Positions 32,665 through 44,853 of a DNA stretch of 64,000 bases are shown here, piece after piece; position 1 is the first letter of the stretch, and every line of letters starts with the position of its first letter. Source of the DNA: Orientallactaga sibirica (taxonomy: Eukaryota; Chordata; Mammalia; Rodentia; Dipodidae); NCBI GenBank assembly GCA_036365145.1, contig JAEOAD010000034.1:20303501-20367500 (forward strand), written 5' to 3'. A program made the translations under genes and the position numbers. The notes beneath the pieces are model-generated. The model worked only from the letters and a program-made list of their open reading frames with translations. It was not told the DNA's origin and made no database searches.

Positions 32665-32822
32665 ATTATCAATTTCAGGGTCATCTTAATGATACACTGT
32701 CCTTCCTCATCCCATTATCCCAGATCACTCTGAGTTAATTGACTAGTTCTGTAAATTAGCCCTCCTAAATCTCTCTATAATGTTGAACACTCTCTGTACC
32801 TGTTTCTCTCTGTGTCTCTCTT
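32665..32822. repeat. Unclassified local repeat, copy B
   Basis: Second copy of the unit at 32095-32250, offset about 570 bp, roughly 80% identical by eye. Confidence 0.55.
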
Positions 32823-33449
32823 ATCCCACGGTCCTTACATTATGTACTTTATATTATTGTTCCTTATATTACTCTGTTCATCCTTCAAAAAGGTTGGGGA
32901 ATGTAATTTCTCTGTGAGCCCTTGCACATGATTCAGCACGATATGAAACTGGGGTATCAGGAGGATGATTCTAACTTAAAGAACTGATGGGAGAAACAAG
33001 CTGCTTTGTGAGATGGTTGCTATCTTGTTATTGTGAATATCCAGAGTCAAGATAGGAGGTTTATTTCTAATATTTCCCTGTGAATGTTATATTCACATAG
33101 CAAAGTTGCAAAACCTTGATCAAATGCATATTCTTTTGAGATACTACATCAATAACCTTAATATACTGATATATCCTCTATTATTTATTTATCCCTCTGT
33201 TTACCAAACAAAACAGTGCTGTGTTTGGCATATTTCACAGAAGTTGAAAATCCCCATTGGCTTCTTGAACATGCTAGCCTGCATATCATTGAGTGCAGTT
33301 CATTCTTTCTGTCAGTATGGGGTGAGATTCCCATGCAATAGATTCAAATTCCCCTGTGTACCATTTGATGAGCTTTGACAAATGCGTAACTAAAACCTCT
33401 AACAAGATTTTTTTAAAAAAAAAAAACATTACCATCACTCTAATACATT
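32823..33449. other. Unique AT-rich stretch
   Basis: No gene seen. The 90-codon frame at 33106-33378 is unrecognised. Confidence 0.5.
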
Positions 33450-34050
33450 TTCTCAAACTGTTCTGCAGTCCATCTCTACCTTGGTCTTCTTAGAAGCAGT
33501 CACTGTTCGCTTTGAGAATGTTAATTTTGCCCCCTTTTGATGAACTTATGAAAGAAATTATAAGCTTCTATTATTTTGTGTAATGTTTCCTTCATGCTAT
33601 ATGCCTTTCTGATATTGACCTATGTTTTTACATGTAGTCATAATCTATTCCTTTTTGTTCATTGCTGCCTTTTAAAAACTGATAGAGAGATGGAATCAAT
33701 ATAGTATCAATTTTCCTTATAAAATATGCAAGTCAGTGGTTATTATTACAATTGAATGGTTATGCAACCATCAACATTACCTAATTGTAGAACATTTTTA
33801 TAACTCCCCAAAGAAAGTCTGTACCCATTGTAGCAACTTCCTGTTCCTCTCTTTCCCCAGACTTTGGAAACCACAAATTGAGTTTACATCCCTGTGGATT
33901 TGCCTGTTTTGGACATTTCATATATCATTCAATAGTATGAACTTATCACAGTTTATTTTTCTATTCTCTTGTTGATGTAAAGCTGGCTACTTCCCATTTT
34001 GAACTATTTCAAATAAGCCACTATGGACATTCATCAAAATGTGCTTTGTG
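33450..34050 (-). mobile_element. Ancient L1 3' region
   Basis: Blocks such as TAGAACATTTTTATAACTCC, AAGTCTGTACCCATTGTAGC and GGATTTGCCTGTTTTGGACA are typical of old mammalian L1 3' ends in reverse. The first half (33450-33700) is more diverged than the second, and may be a separate piece. Confidence 0.65.
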
Positions 34051-34054
34051 GACA

Positions 34055-34055
<1 letters not shown>

Positions 34056-34098
<43 letters not shown>
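34056..34098. repeat. (CA)n microsatellite
   Basis: About 21 perfect CA units at the edge of the ancient L1. Confidence 0.95.
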
Positions 34099-34100
<2 letters not shown>

Positions 34101-34481
34101 TATGTGTATGTATATGATGTATATGTGTATGTATGTTTTCTCCTAATGCCTAAGTGTGAGGTTGCTTGTTTATAGTATAGAAGGATGTTTATTTCCTATT
34201 ATGCTTTTCCACATTTTTGCTATGCAGCTCCTTCAGGGTCCCATGAGTAATGGATGAGTTCTCCCTGTGCTATATGCTTACATCTGACATTTGGTGTGTA
34301 CTGTTTTAATTTTTGTTGTTGCATGAACCTAAATAGTCAACAGGAATATGGTAGCAAGACATAGAATGAGGATATGAAGCTAGAATAATTGCTCCATTGA
34401 GATCAGAGTTTCTTGAGTTCCTACTCAGTTATAAGCTGATGGAGAGAATTTGTGAATCATTACTATAAAAAAAGTACTGAA
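34099..34481. other. Unique stretch
   Basis: TG-rich start, then unique DNA. No gene seen. Confidence 0.5.
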
Positions 34482-34653
34482 GGCTGGGCATGGTGGTGCA
34501 TACCTTTAATCCCAGCACTTGAGAGGAAGAGGTTGGAGCATTGCCATGAGTTCTAGGCCACCCTGAGACTACATAGTGAATTCCAGGTCAGCCTGGGCTA
34601 GAGTGAGACTCTACCTTAAAACAAAAAAACAAAAACAAAAACCAAACCAAAAC
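34482..34653 (+). mobile_element. B1 SINE, dipodoid-type
   Basis: GGCTGGGCATGGTGGTGCAT, CCCAGCACTTGAGAGGAAG and AGGCCACCCTGAGACTACAT, with an (AAAAC)n-like tail. Confidence 0.93.
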
Positions 34654-34660
34654 AAAAAAA

Positions 34661-35209
34661 GTAACCAAAGGTGTGGTTAATTTGAATAACCAAACTGTAC
34701 AATTGCATAGTTCTTGAGGTCAGAATTCTGTGTTTATTTAGTTTGTTTCTCAGTTTCCAATCTTAGTTTGTCAGGCTTTAAAGTGAAATATTGAGTGGCC
34801 TGATGCTCAGAGAAGGAGCTTCCAAATTTGTATGTATTGTTGGAAGAATCCAGCTTTTGAATATTATAGACCTAAACACCTTGTTTTCTTCCTGTCATCT
34901 CTAGGCCAACTTTATTTTCTAATCACCTGGTTGTAGTCTTTACAGACAACCTTCCATCCCAGACTGACCAATGTTATATTGAATTTTTCTCCTGCTTAGA
35001 ATCTATCTGGTGAACTTCTGGCACAGCTTTTCTGCTCTTAGACAAAGAAAGTTCTCTGCTTTCAAGGACATGTGAAGAAGAACCTAGAAGAGTCTTTCTA
35101 TCATAAAATCTCTTACCTTAACCATATCTACAAAGACGCCATTATCTTGTAATGGGGGATAGTCATAGATCCCAAAGCTGAGTACATGAGTATTTGTGGG
35201 AAGCACTCC
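34661..35209. other. Unique stretch
   Basis: No gene or repeat seen. Confidence 0.5.
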
Positions 35210-35253
35210 ATGCTATGCTATGCTATGCTATGCTATGCTATGCTATGCTATGC
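35210..35253. repeat. (ATGCT)n pentanucleotide array
   Basis: 44 bases with nearly nine perfect ATGCT units, flanked by ACTCC and ACACC. Confidence 0.97.
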
Positions 35254-35400
35254 ACACCATATAACACATCATACCACACTATAAGGCCTGTAAAATGCAA
35301 ACTTCCAGTAGATGAAAATGTCTGAACCTGAAGCTTGGATTTCACCCTTTACATTCCACTTTAATTTTTCTTCTATATTATCAGCACTTTGTTGGTTGTA

Positions 35401-35440
<40 letters not shown>

Positions 35441-35679
35441 AGATCAAGAAAAACTTACTATTAATATTTGGGCTTGATCTTTTTTTTTTCCTGCAACCTC
35501 ATAGAATTGTTCTAAGAATGTGGAGGCTTCAATGAATGCAAATAAAAGAATGAAAGGTTGTTCCTTGTATGAAATAACTGCTGATAAAATTACAGTTGTC
35601 TGCTCAGCTCTGCTAATGTACCTTTATATGACATGTCACCATTCCTTCTGATCATTAGTTTTTTTATTTGTTTCTTCAC
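35254..35679. other. Unique stretch around (TG)n
   Basis: No gene seen. Confidence 0.5.
35402..35438. repeat. (TG)n microsatellite
   Basis: About 18 TG units with no SINE sequence evident beside them. Confidence 0.95.
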
Positions 35680-35800
35680 ATTGTTTTGATACAGGATCTC
35701 ATGAATTCCAGACCTGCCTCAAACTTGCTGTGGTGTTTACAATCATATGCTTTCCATAAACTCATGTATTCTAAATGCTTGAAGCCCAGCTGGTAATAAC
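35680..35800 (-). mobile_element. Weak B1-related remnant
   Basis: GATACAGGATCTCATGAATTCC and GACCTGCCTCAAACTTGCTG resemble a reversed B1/B4 body. It is highly diverged. Confidence 0.35.
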
Positions 35801-35804
35801 TTGG

Positions 35805-36027
35805 GAGGTCGAGCCTTGCTGGAGTAGGTATGCCCCAAGGGTAAACATTGAAGTGTATTAGCACTAGTTTGCAAGTGTTAGTCTGGCTCCCTCTCCTGCT
35901 TCTGCCTCCCACCTCCTGTGGCAGAAGAAACCCAGCCTCTGCTCATACAAACATCCTTTCCCCTGCCATCATGGAGCTTCAGTTGCTTTTGGCTGGGTGC
36001 TTTATCACAGCATCAAGAAGGAAAAGG
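35805..36027 (+). mobile_element. Old MaLR-type LTR fragment
   Basis: GGTCGAGCCTTGCTGGAGTA, CCTGCCATCATGGAGCTTC and TTTGGCTGGGTGCTTTATCA, in order, resemble the 3' half of older rodent MaLR LTRs. It is far more diverged than the element at 1045. No partner LTR was found. Confidence 0.4.
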
Positions 36028-36198
36028 TAGCTATAACACTTACTATGTAGCCAAAGATGACCTTGAACTTCCTCTACCTCCTAAGCACTGGGATTATAGG
36101 CATTTACTGCCATGCCTACTTTATCCAGTGCTGGGGAACAAACTTAACATTTCATACAAGTAAGCACTCTACCAACTGAGCTATATCTCCATCCCCAT
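36028..36198 (-). mobile_element. B4-like composite SINE
   Basis: A reversed B1-like part (ACTATGTAGCCAAAGATGAC, AAGCACTGGGATTATAGGCA) joined to a reversed ID/tRNA-like part (AGTGCTGGGGAACAAAC, CTACCAACTGAGCTATATCT). That order is the B4 plan. Confidence 0.7.
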
Positions 36199-36225
36199 TA
36201 TTTATGATGTGCGTCTTTTTATACA

Positions 36226-36400
36226 TCTTTTTTATTTGAAGGAGTGGGGGCAGAATGTGCATGCCAGGGTCTCAAGCCATTGTAAACAAAACTCCAGACA
36301 CATGCGTCATCTTGCACATCTGGCTTAGCTTGGGTACTGGGGAATCAAACATGGGTCCTTAGGCAAGCATCTTAAACACTATATCATCTCTGCAGGCCTG
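36226..36400 (-). mobile_element. tRNA-headed SINE, degraded tail
   Basis: Reversed family copy with CATGCCAGGGTCTCAAGCC, AACTCCAGACACATGCG and a head at ATATCATCTCTGCAGGCC. The GA-rich tract is short. TGTGCGTCTT (left) and TGTGTATCTT (right) may be the target duplication. Confidence 0.85.
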
Positions 36401-36822
36401 TTATGTGTATCTTGACTATTCCTAACTGTACCACTTTCCTTGTTTTCCCTTCTATTTTCTGCTTTCTGACCTAAAGATGGATTTCCATGTTGGGCCCACT
36501 TCTGACTGATGTTCGTTTTGTTTGGAACATTAGAGGGTACTGGGAAAATAATTCAGAGTGTAAGGAACCAAAATTAGGACTTTAACCTTTTGTTTTTTGT
36601 CGTGTTGTGTATGAGCTGCGGTCCCTGTTTCAGAGCATTTCCTGGAACCTTGTCTTTCTGTCTGCAGATGCCAGTGACATGGATCCTCCACTTGTCCCAT
36701 CAGGCCTTGGTGCACTAACAGCTGCTGTCTATTGACAGCACGTGGTGTGTTGCACCATTTCTGGTAGTTCTGCCCATAAAGCAGAGTTGTATTGGATAAT
36801 TTTTTAACTTCTTTATTGTGAT
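36401..36822. other. Unique stretch
   Basis: No gene seen. The 61-codon minus frame at 36530-36715 is unrecognised. Confidence 0.5.
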
Positions 36823-37199
36823 GTGAGGTTAATTTCAGTTGTCACCTTGACAGGATTCAAACTCACCATGGAAACAAAGTTTTTGGTATATCTTTGATGA
36901 ATTTTCTACATTAAGTTAATTGAGGTAGAAAGACCCACCCTAACTGTGTGTGGTACCATTCCATGGGCTGAGTTAATGGACTGGAAAAAGGGAGAAACCT
37001 GTCTGAGCACCAACATCCAACATCACTGTCTGTTTTCTGACAGTGGATACAATGTGACCAGCTGCTTTATGTTCATTTCATCATACTTCACTTGCCACCA
37101 TGTGCTCTATCAATTCAAACTGTGACCTGAAATCAAACCTTCCTTTCTTGACCTGCTTCTGTCAGAATTTTGCAACAGCAACAAAAAGTAACTAGTATA
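36823..37199 (+). mobile_element. URR1/hAT-like rodent repeat
   Basis: GTTGTCACCTTGACAGGATT, GGTACCATTCCATGGGCTGAG, GATACAATGTGACCAGCTGC and AGTAACTAGTATAC follow the same order as at 21296. Confidence 0.65.
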
Positions 37200-37276
37200 C
37201 ATTTAACTAAAATGTGATAATTATTTGGTTCACAGAATCTGTCAGCCTTCCATGACTAAGTTGATTGGTTTATTTA

Positions 37277-37526
37277 TTTATTTATTTTTATTTGAGAGAG
37301 ACAGAAAGAGAGAGAAAAAGGAAGAGACACAGAGAGAATGGGCATGCCAGGGCCTTTTCAGCTGCTGTGAATGAACTCCAGACACATGTGCCCCCTTGTG
37401 CACATGTGTGACATTGTGCACTTGTGTCACTTTTGCTTCTGGCTAAACGTGGGACCTGGTGATTTGAACAACTGTTCTTAGGCTTCGCAGGTAGGTGCCT
37501 TAACCACTAAGCCATCTCTCCAGCCT
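37277..37526 (-). mobile_element. tRNA-headed SINE with internal duplication
   Basis: Reversed family copy, flanked by a perfect 16-bp target duplication TTGATTGGTTTATTTA (37261-37276 and 37527-37542). In the middle, CTTGTGCACATGTGTGAC is followed by ATTGTGCACTTGTGTCAC, a local duplication not seen in the other copies. Confidence 0.95.
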
Positions 37527-37542
37527 TTGATTGGTTTATTTA

Positions 37543-38400
37543 CAGAACTGTTAGGGAAAAAAAGAAGTAAAGATGCAACTAAATAGCCTTGACTATCACT
37601 TCTATCCTCCTGTTGCTCCCTGTAATGTACCTAACTACCTATTCCCATGACGTATATGTCAAGGAAGAAGAAACACAGGGTAAGTATGTATTATTATTAA
37701 CAGCTCTTTAATAACTGTCTAGGAAACCTTTGGGGAAGGAATTGTCACTTTTGGGTATAAAACATTTTGAAGATTTCTAAATTCATAATACTAGTAAGAA
37801 TTCAAATCCAGATGATTTCATCCAAGACTGAAACCTTCTTCTTAACAGTTGCTCTACAAGGCCTCAGCTGTTAGGATAAAAATTTAGTGACCTTGCCCTT
37901 AGTATCCACCATGAGCACAGAACCAAGCACATGAAGGTATCTACACACTTTGATGAAATGAATGAAGTCAGAGTCAGAAAGGTTGGTAAGAATGGTAACT
38001 ATATGCAGGCATTAAGATGTTAGCTGGAACTCTTGTTCTCAAAAAGAAAGGGAACAGCCTTCATGGAAGCAGGATTCAACACGCCTCCAGTGCACTTTCT
38101 ACCCCTACAGCCATTGCCAGGAACAGTGTTTCTCAGGCAGGGGAATTACTCATGTTTCAGCTTTCTTTGATATTAAGCCTGTTGTCAAGTGAAATAACAG
38201 ATAAATAAGCTTGTTTTTAATGTAACTAGAAGAGAGAATGCCAAGACAAGCCACAGCCCTCATCAGAAAGAACATGGCAGAAAAAAAATAATTCCCAAAG
38301 TAAATCTTGGTCTCTTCCTAGGGTCTGTATTTTCAAAGGCTATTATGTTTAAGATCTAGGAGGCAGTTATGATTGATCCCCTTTTCCAATTAATAAGCTT
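37543..38400. other. Unique stretch
   Basis: No gene or named repeat seen. Confidence 0.5.
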
Positions 38401-40210
38401 AGACTTAAAAGTTCATGTATTTCACTTTTTTATTAGGCAGAAACTTTGTATTGACACATCATGTGTTGGTACAATCATTTCCCTCCTTCCTGCCCCTATT
38501 CCATTGAGGGCCTTCCTCAGTGGGATTGCTGGTATTACCCATGGGGTTGTGGTTTATAAGATGTGAAAGCAGCAGCCAGTCATTGTAAGGGGATGGGGAA
38601 ATGTCTTTGGACCTTCCCTTCCACACTGTGGCTCTTCCAGTCTTTCTACCCACTCTTCTACAAAGTTCACTGAGCCACCATGGGTGTGTTTTAAGTCTAT
38701 TTGAGTGTTGTGCTCACAACAGCTTCTGGATTTCTGCTTTTGTAAGTCTTAAGTATCCTCAGTGACTGTCTCTATCACCCTGGCACTGGTTGTCAGGCTT
38801 ACTATTAAAGCAGCACTGTTGTTCATCTTCCCGATTCCTCTGTGGATTCTCTTGGGTCCTGGATGATGTGTGAGGGATGGTTCATCTCCTCATTCAGGCT
38901 ACCTTCTGAAAAAGAAAAACTGGTGATTCCCCACTGGAAGATGAGGTCAGCATGGGTTGAATTGTATGAGTATTATTAAGAGAGATTTTGATAGGTGTAG
39001 CCTCTATTTTGGCCAACGACTAGTGGGAGATTCTCATTGGAGTGCATGATCTTGGTCTTTATAGGATTCTGACTTAGCTTCCCGTTCCAGAAATGGGTTC
39101 AGTTCCTTTCCACTGAGTGGACCTCTTATCCAATCAGACAACCATTGGTCACCAACCTAGTCTGGGAGCCACTATTGCACAGGTGTGTACTCTTGTTGGC
39201 TACTTGCTTTCATGTAGCAGTGTCCCCTGCTAGCACACAACATTATTGGCCATTTTCCCCTAGGAGCTCATGCAACACCTTGCAGCACTATACAGGCAGA
39301 CCATCTGGGAATTGGATTCCTTCCAGACTCCAGCAGGACCTCTCAATGTTCTGTGTCAGCAGCATGTGGTGTCTTCAGCAACAGGGTCTTATCGTTTTAC
39401 TTCAGGTGGGTAATCAACTATTTTGACAGAAGCTTGTCTTGTTTTGTGGACAGCATAGGTCTCTCTGATCACCAGCTCAATCAGTTTTATCTGATTTCTG
39501 GTGCTGGGATTTATCAGCTAGAGCCAAATATTTTAGGTTAGACTGCATCACACCCTCTCCAGAGCCGTTCTTAGCAGACAATTCCCCTATATTCCTATTG
39601 GGAGTTATATCTATTAGTCTGCTATCCAGGAAAAAGTTTCCTCTGGTACAATTCATTTTGGATTTAGTTTTGTGTGTATGTCACTTCACCTTCTCATTCC
39701 TCATTCCCTGAACACTTCTGTCCCTATTATCTGTCCCTAGGGTTGGCTGTCAGGTAAGCTTACAATGGAAGCTGTTCCAGGTTAGGAACCACAGATGAGG
39801 GAGAACATGTGGTGTTTGTCTTTATGTGCCGGTGTGAGATCCAAGTCCATCCATTTTCCTATAAACTTCATTGTATCATTTTTTTCCTTACTGCTAAGTA
39901 GGTCATTGTGTCTATGTACCACATCGTCATTATCTAATCAAATGATGGGCATCTGGGTTGACTCTAGTTCTTAGCTATTGTAAGTTGAACAGCTATAAAC
40001 ATGGTTGTGCAAATCTATCTACAGTAAAGAGTGGAGCCTTTAGGGTACATGACCAGTAGAGGTTTAGCTGAGTCACTTCGTAGCTTTATTTTCATCTTTT
40101 CAGGAGTCTACATATGGATTATCATAGTGGTGGTACAAGTTTGCAATCCCACCAGCAGTGAATGAAGGTTCCTTTCTCCCCACATCCTTGCCAACATTTA
40201 TTGTCATTTG

Positions 40211-40370
40211 ATTTTTTTTGGGGGGAGGGGTTTCAAGGTAGGGTCTTACTCTAACCCAGGCTGACCTGGAATTCATGATGTCATCTCAGGGTAGCCTCAA
40301 ACTCATGGCAATCCTCCTACCTCTGCCTCCCAAGTGCTGGGATTAAAAGCGTGTGCCATCATGCCCAGCT
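40211..40370 (-). mobile_element. B1 SINE nested in L1
   Basis: GGTAGGGTCTTACTCTAACC, CCCAAGTGCTGGGATTAAAAG and CATGCCCAGC end. The L1 reading resumes on the right at GAAGCCATTTG. CATTTG occurs on both sides (40205-40210; near 40378). Confidence 0.92.
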
Positions 40371-40581
40371 CTGAAGCCATTTGTTTCACGAATTAATTAC
40401 CAGAAATTAAATTGATATTTTAAAGATTGTCATCCTTACTGGAGTAAGGTGGAATCTCATAGATGTTTTAATTTGAATTTCCATGATTGTTAAGTATGTT
40501 GAACACTTTCTTTTGTAAATATTAGCTTTTTGTATTTGTTCCATTGAAGATTCCCTATTCAGCTCTCTATCCCATTTTTAA

Positions 40582-40770
40582 AATTTTATTTATTTGACAG
40601 AGAAAGAGGGAGAGAAAGAATGGATAAACCAGGACCTCCAGCCACTGTAAACGAATTCCAGACACATGCATCCCCTTGTACATCTGGCTAACATGGGTCC
40701 TGGGGAATCGGACCAGGATCCTTTGGCTTTGCAGGCAAATGCCTTAACCACTAAGCCATCCCTCCAGCCC
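40582..40770 (-). mobile_element. tRNA-headed SINE nested in L1
   Basis: Perfect 16-bp target duplication TCTATCCCATTTTTAA at 40566-40581 and 40771-40786. The L1 sequence continues cleanly across it. Confidence 0.96.
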
Positions 40771-43700
40771 TCTATCCCATTTTTAAGTGGATTTTTCATT
40801 TTTTTATTTTGCATAGTTTTTTGAGTTCTTTGTAGATTCTAGATATTAGGCTTCAGTCAGTGGTATAGCTGGTAAAGATTTTCTCCTATTCTGTAGGTAG
40901 TCTGTCAGCATAGTTTATGATATGTGCTCTCACTGGTTGAGTGATTGTATAATTTCCTGGTCTGCTGGGGTATTGTTCTAGAAATCTTTTCCACACCTAT
41001 AGTTTGGAGAGTTTCCCCTATTTTTTTTAACTTTTTTATTTATTTTAATTTTACATTGATGTTGGTGCCTCCAGTAGCCTCCTCCCTATCCTCTCCCCTC
41101 TGAATGTTGGTGAATGTGGGTTGTGCATTATGGAGGTATCCAACAATTACGGGGGAGAGGCAAAGCCTCCATGCATAATGACCCAACTTGTATCTCTAAT
41201 ACTCTTTCCGCCCCCTCTTCCGTGAATTTCCCTGAGCCATGTTGGGTTCATTTTAGTTCTACTTCAGTGATGAGCTCTTGGGAGCCTCTGTGTCTCTGGA
41301 TATCTGGCTTAGTAGGAGTTGAATGTTCTCTGTGTTTATCTCCTTCAGCCTTGTTCTGATGTCAGGTTCACCAGGAAATCTGCAATCTTTCCATTTCCCC
41401 GATTACTCTATGGTTTCAGTTGGGCCCTGGTGAGGTACAATAAGCTGATCCTCTCTTCAGGTTCAGCATCCATCTGAAAAAGAGAAGCAAATTCTCCAAT
41501 GGAGAGAGAGGTCAGCACCAGATAGATGGGATTGCCATAGTTATTTTAGAGAGAATTTTATATGCATAGGCCCTCTTATAGCCCACAATTGGTGGGAGCT
41601 TGGCTTTGGAGAATGGGCTCATTTTTTGAACATGGTTTTGACATGTTTCCCAGTCCCAGCTATGAATTCCATTTCACTGAGTGGATCTGTTAGCTAAATC
41701 AAGAACAGTTGGTTACTCACCATGGCTGTGTGCCAGTTTTGCACTTGTCTGAGCATCACATCTGGTTGTTTACTGCTGAGTAGTTTAGACTGCTAGTTGT
41801 TTGGACAGATGTCAGTCATTTTCCCCAGTCACTGGTGTAGCATCCTCTGGCACTAGACTAACTGTCTGGAGATTGACCCTCTTCCATATTCCAACCAGAT
41901 CACTCCATGTTCCATCCCAACAGCATATGGTGTCTTCAGCAGTAGGGTCTTACCATTAACCTTTGGCAGGTCATCAAGAACTCTGACAGAATTCTGTCTT
42001 CTTTTGGGAAACCTTGTAGGTCTCTCTGATCAACAGCTCATTGTGAAAGTTATCTGCATGCTGGTACTGGGAGTTACAAGTCAGTGCTGAGGAAGATGAA
42101 GGAAGAAAAAGATAGGTAATATAAAAGAGAAAGAGAGCATAGAGAGGAGAGGAGAGAGAGAGTGAGAGAGCGAGAGAAAGAAACAGGAAAAAATTAGGTT
42201 AGTCTTCATGATGACCTCTCCAGGGCCCTATGATTCAGGTGTGTCCTCTACTGGCCTGCCGAAGGATCAATGTTTTACCCTATTGTTCAGAATATAGGAT
42301 TTTATGGTACCATTTCTATTTGGGTCCCTATTTGTGTCCCCACACCCTTACACTCCCCCCACCTTTACCCTCCCCTTCCATCCCACCCTCCCTATTGTGT
42401 GGTCCTCAAAGTACTTATTAGGTATGACAGCAACTCTGGCAGATTCAGGTTAGGAGCCACAGATGAGTGAGACAGTGCAACGATTATCTTCTGTGATTGG
42501 GTGAATTCACTGAGAATGATCTGTTTCATGTTTGATCATTTTTTTTTTCAAATTTCAGTATTTCATCTTTCCTTACTGCTACGTAGAATTCCATAGTATA
42601 GATATCCCACATCTTTGTTATCCATTCATCTAATGATGGACATCTGGATTGATTCCAGCTCTTAGCTATTATGAATTGAGCAGCTATAAACATGGTTGAG
42701 CAAATCTGTCTGAACTGAGGCATGGAGCTTTTAAGGTAAATTCCCAGTAAGGGAATAACTGGATCTGTTGGTATGTCTATAGTCATCCTTTTCAGAGGTC
42801 TCCATATTTCTTTCCATAGTGGTTGTACCATTTTACATTCCCACTAACAGTAAAAGAGGGTTCCTATTTCTCCACAGCCTGGCCAGCATTTGTTTTCATT
42901 AGTTCTTTTAATTTTAGCTATTCTTACTGGGGTAAGGTGGAATCTCAAAGATGTTTTAATTTGCATTTCCCTGATGATTAGGGATGTTGAACATTTTCTA
43001 AAGTGTGTGTCTGCCATTTGTATTTCTTCATCTGAGAACTCCCTGTGCAGCTCTCTGCCCCTTTTTGTGAGTGGGTTGTTTGACATTTTATTGTTTAAGT
43101 TTTGGAGTTCTTTGTAAATTCTAGAATTTTGGATTTACCCCATTCTCTGGGTAATATGTTGGCTTTGGTTATTGTATATTTGTCTGTGAACAAAACTTTT
43201 CAGCTTCATGATAGCCCAATGGTTGATTGATTGTTTAATTTCCTGAGCTACTGGGGTTTTGTTCAAGATGTCTTTTCCCACTCCTATATGATAGAAAGTT
43301 CCTCCTATTTTTTCTTCCAGTAGTAGCAGAGTTTCTGGTTTTATATTGAGGACTTTGAATCCATTTGGACTTGATTTTTATGCATGGCCAGATATGTGGA
43401 TGGAGTTTCATTTTCCTACATATAGTTGTCCAGTTTGTCCAGCACCATTTGTTGAAGATGCTGTCTTTTTTCTAACTTTCACTGTTGGCATGTTTGTCAA
43501 AAGTCAAGTAGCTGAGGTGGCTTGAATTAAAGGCTGAGTTTTCTGTTTTGTTCCACTGGCTTATATGACTGTATTTATGCCAGTACCATGCTGTTTTTGT
43601 TACTATGGCTTTGTAGTACAGTTTTAGATCAGGTATGGTGATACATTTCCTTTTGCTGAGGGAATATTTGGACATCCAAGGCCTTCTGTCATTCCATATA

Positions 43701-43960
43701 AACTTTGAGATTACTTTTTCTATCTCTGTGAAGAATAATGCTGAGATTTTTATTGATAATGCATTGAATCTCTATACTGCTTTGATTATATTGCTACTTC
43801 ACAATATTAATTCTCTATATCCAGGAAAATAGAAGGTCTTTCTATATTCTCATATCCTCCTCAATTTCTTTGTGTTTTCATGTTTTCAGTATATAGGTAA
43901 TAGAAGTATTGCACATCCTTTGTTAGTGTTATTCCATGGTATTTCATTTTCTTTTCTTTC

Positions 43961-44116
43961 CCTTTTTTTCTTTTTTTTTTTTTTGAGGTAGGGTCTCACT
44001 CTAGTCCAGGATGACCTGGAATTCACTATGTAGTCTCAGGTGGCCTTGAACTCATGGTGATACTCATACTTCTGCCTCCCAAGTGCTGAAATTAAAGGTG
44101 TGTGCCAACACACCAC
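43961..44116 (-). mobile_element. B1 SINE nested in L1
   Basis: T-rich tail at left, GGTAGGGTCTCACTCTAGTCC and CCCAAGTGCTGAAATTAAAGG. TTTTCTTTTCTTT occurs on both sides (about 43947-43960 and 44117-44130). The right copy has grown into a (CTTTT)n-like tract. Confidence 0.92.
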
Positions 44117-44853
44117 TTTTCTTTTCTTTTCTTTTTCTTTTTCTTTTCCTTTTGTAGCTATTTATAATGGGACAGCCTCACTGATTTCTTTCTCTGTGTA
44201 TTTATCTTTTGCATATAGGAAGAATACTGATTTTTTTTTGATAGGTTGTTGAATTCTGTTTGTGAAGATTTTGTTCAGGAATTTTGCATCTAAGCTCATC
44301 AGGGATATACGTCTATAGTTTTCCTTTTTTTGTTTTATTTCTGGTTGTGGTATTAGGGTGATGCTAGATTCATCAAAGGAGTTGGGAAGCAATAACTGTT
44401 CCTCCATTATGTGAGAGAAAAATTAGTTTCAGTTCTCCCATGAAGGCTTGATAGACTTTTGCAGAGAATCCATTAGGTCCTGGACTTTTCCTTCTGGGGA
44501 GGTTTTTGATTACATTTTCAATTTCAGTGGGTGTAATAGGTAATTTTAGGAGATTTATCTTCTCTGGACTTAATTTTGGTAGGTGGCATCTCTTTAGAAA
44601 TTCATCTAGGTTTAATTGATCCATGGTGTTGTTAAGATCTATTATTTTCCTGTTGATATTCCACTTGGATGACCTAATGATGATAGTGAGGAATTGATGT
44701 ACCCTACTATTATTGTATTGAAGTTTATTTCTGATTTGTTGTCAGGTTGGTTTTGCTTTGTAAAATGTGGTGCACCAGTGTTTGATGCATACAAGATTAT
44801 GGTTATGATGTCCTCTTCTTGGATAATTCCTGTGATGAGTAAAAAGTGTCCTT

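Larger units (their letters stand above)
38401..41026 (-). mobile_element. L1, 5'-truncated, older subtype
   Basis: Reversed L1 with 3' UTR at 38401 to about 39790 and the end of ORF2 from about 39800 to 41026. The ORF2 end is shown by CAGCTATAAACATGGTTGTGC and TTGCAATCCCACCAGCAGTG. Two SINEs sit inside it (40211, 40582). The 3' UTR is the subtype also seen at 28722 and 54001. No frame is intact. Confidence 0.85.

Noticed and set aside
35210..35253. Short repeats as a CRISPR array
   Set aside because: Five-base units with no spacers, in a mammalian context.
42526..42831. 101-codon minus-strand frame as a gene
   Set aside because: It is the C-terminal part of the L1 ORF2 remnant.
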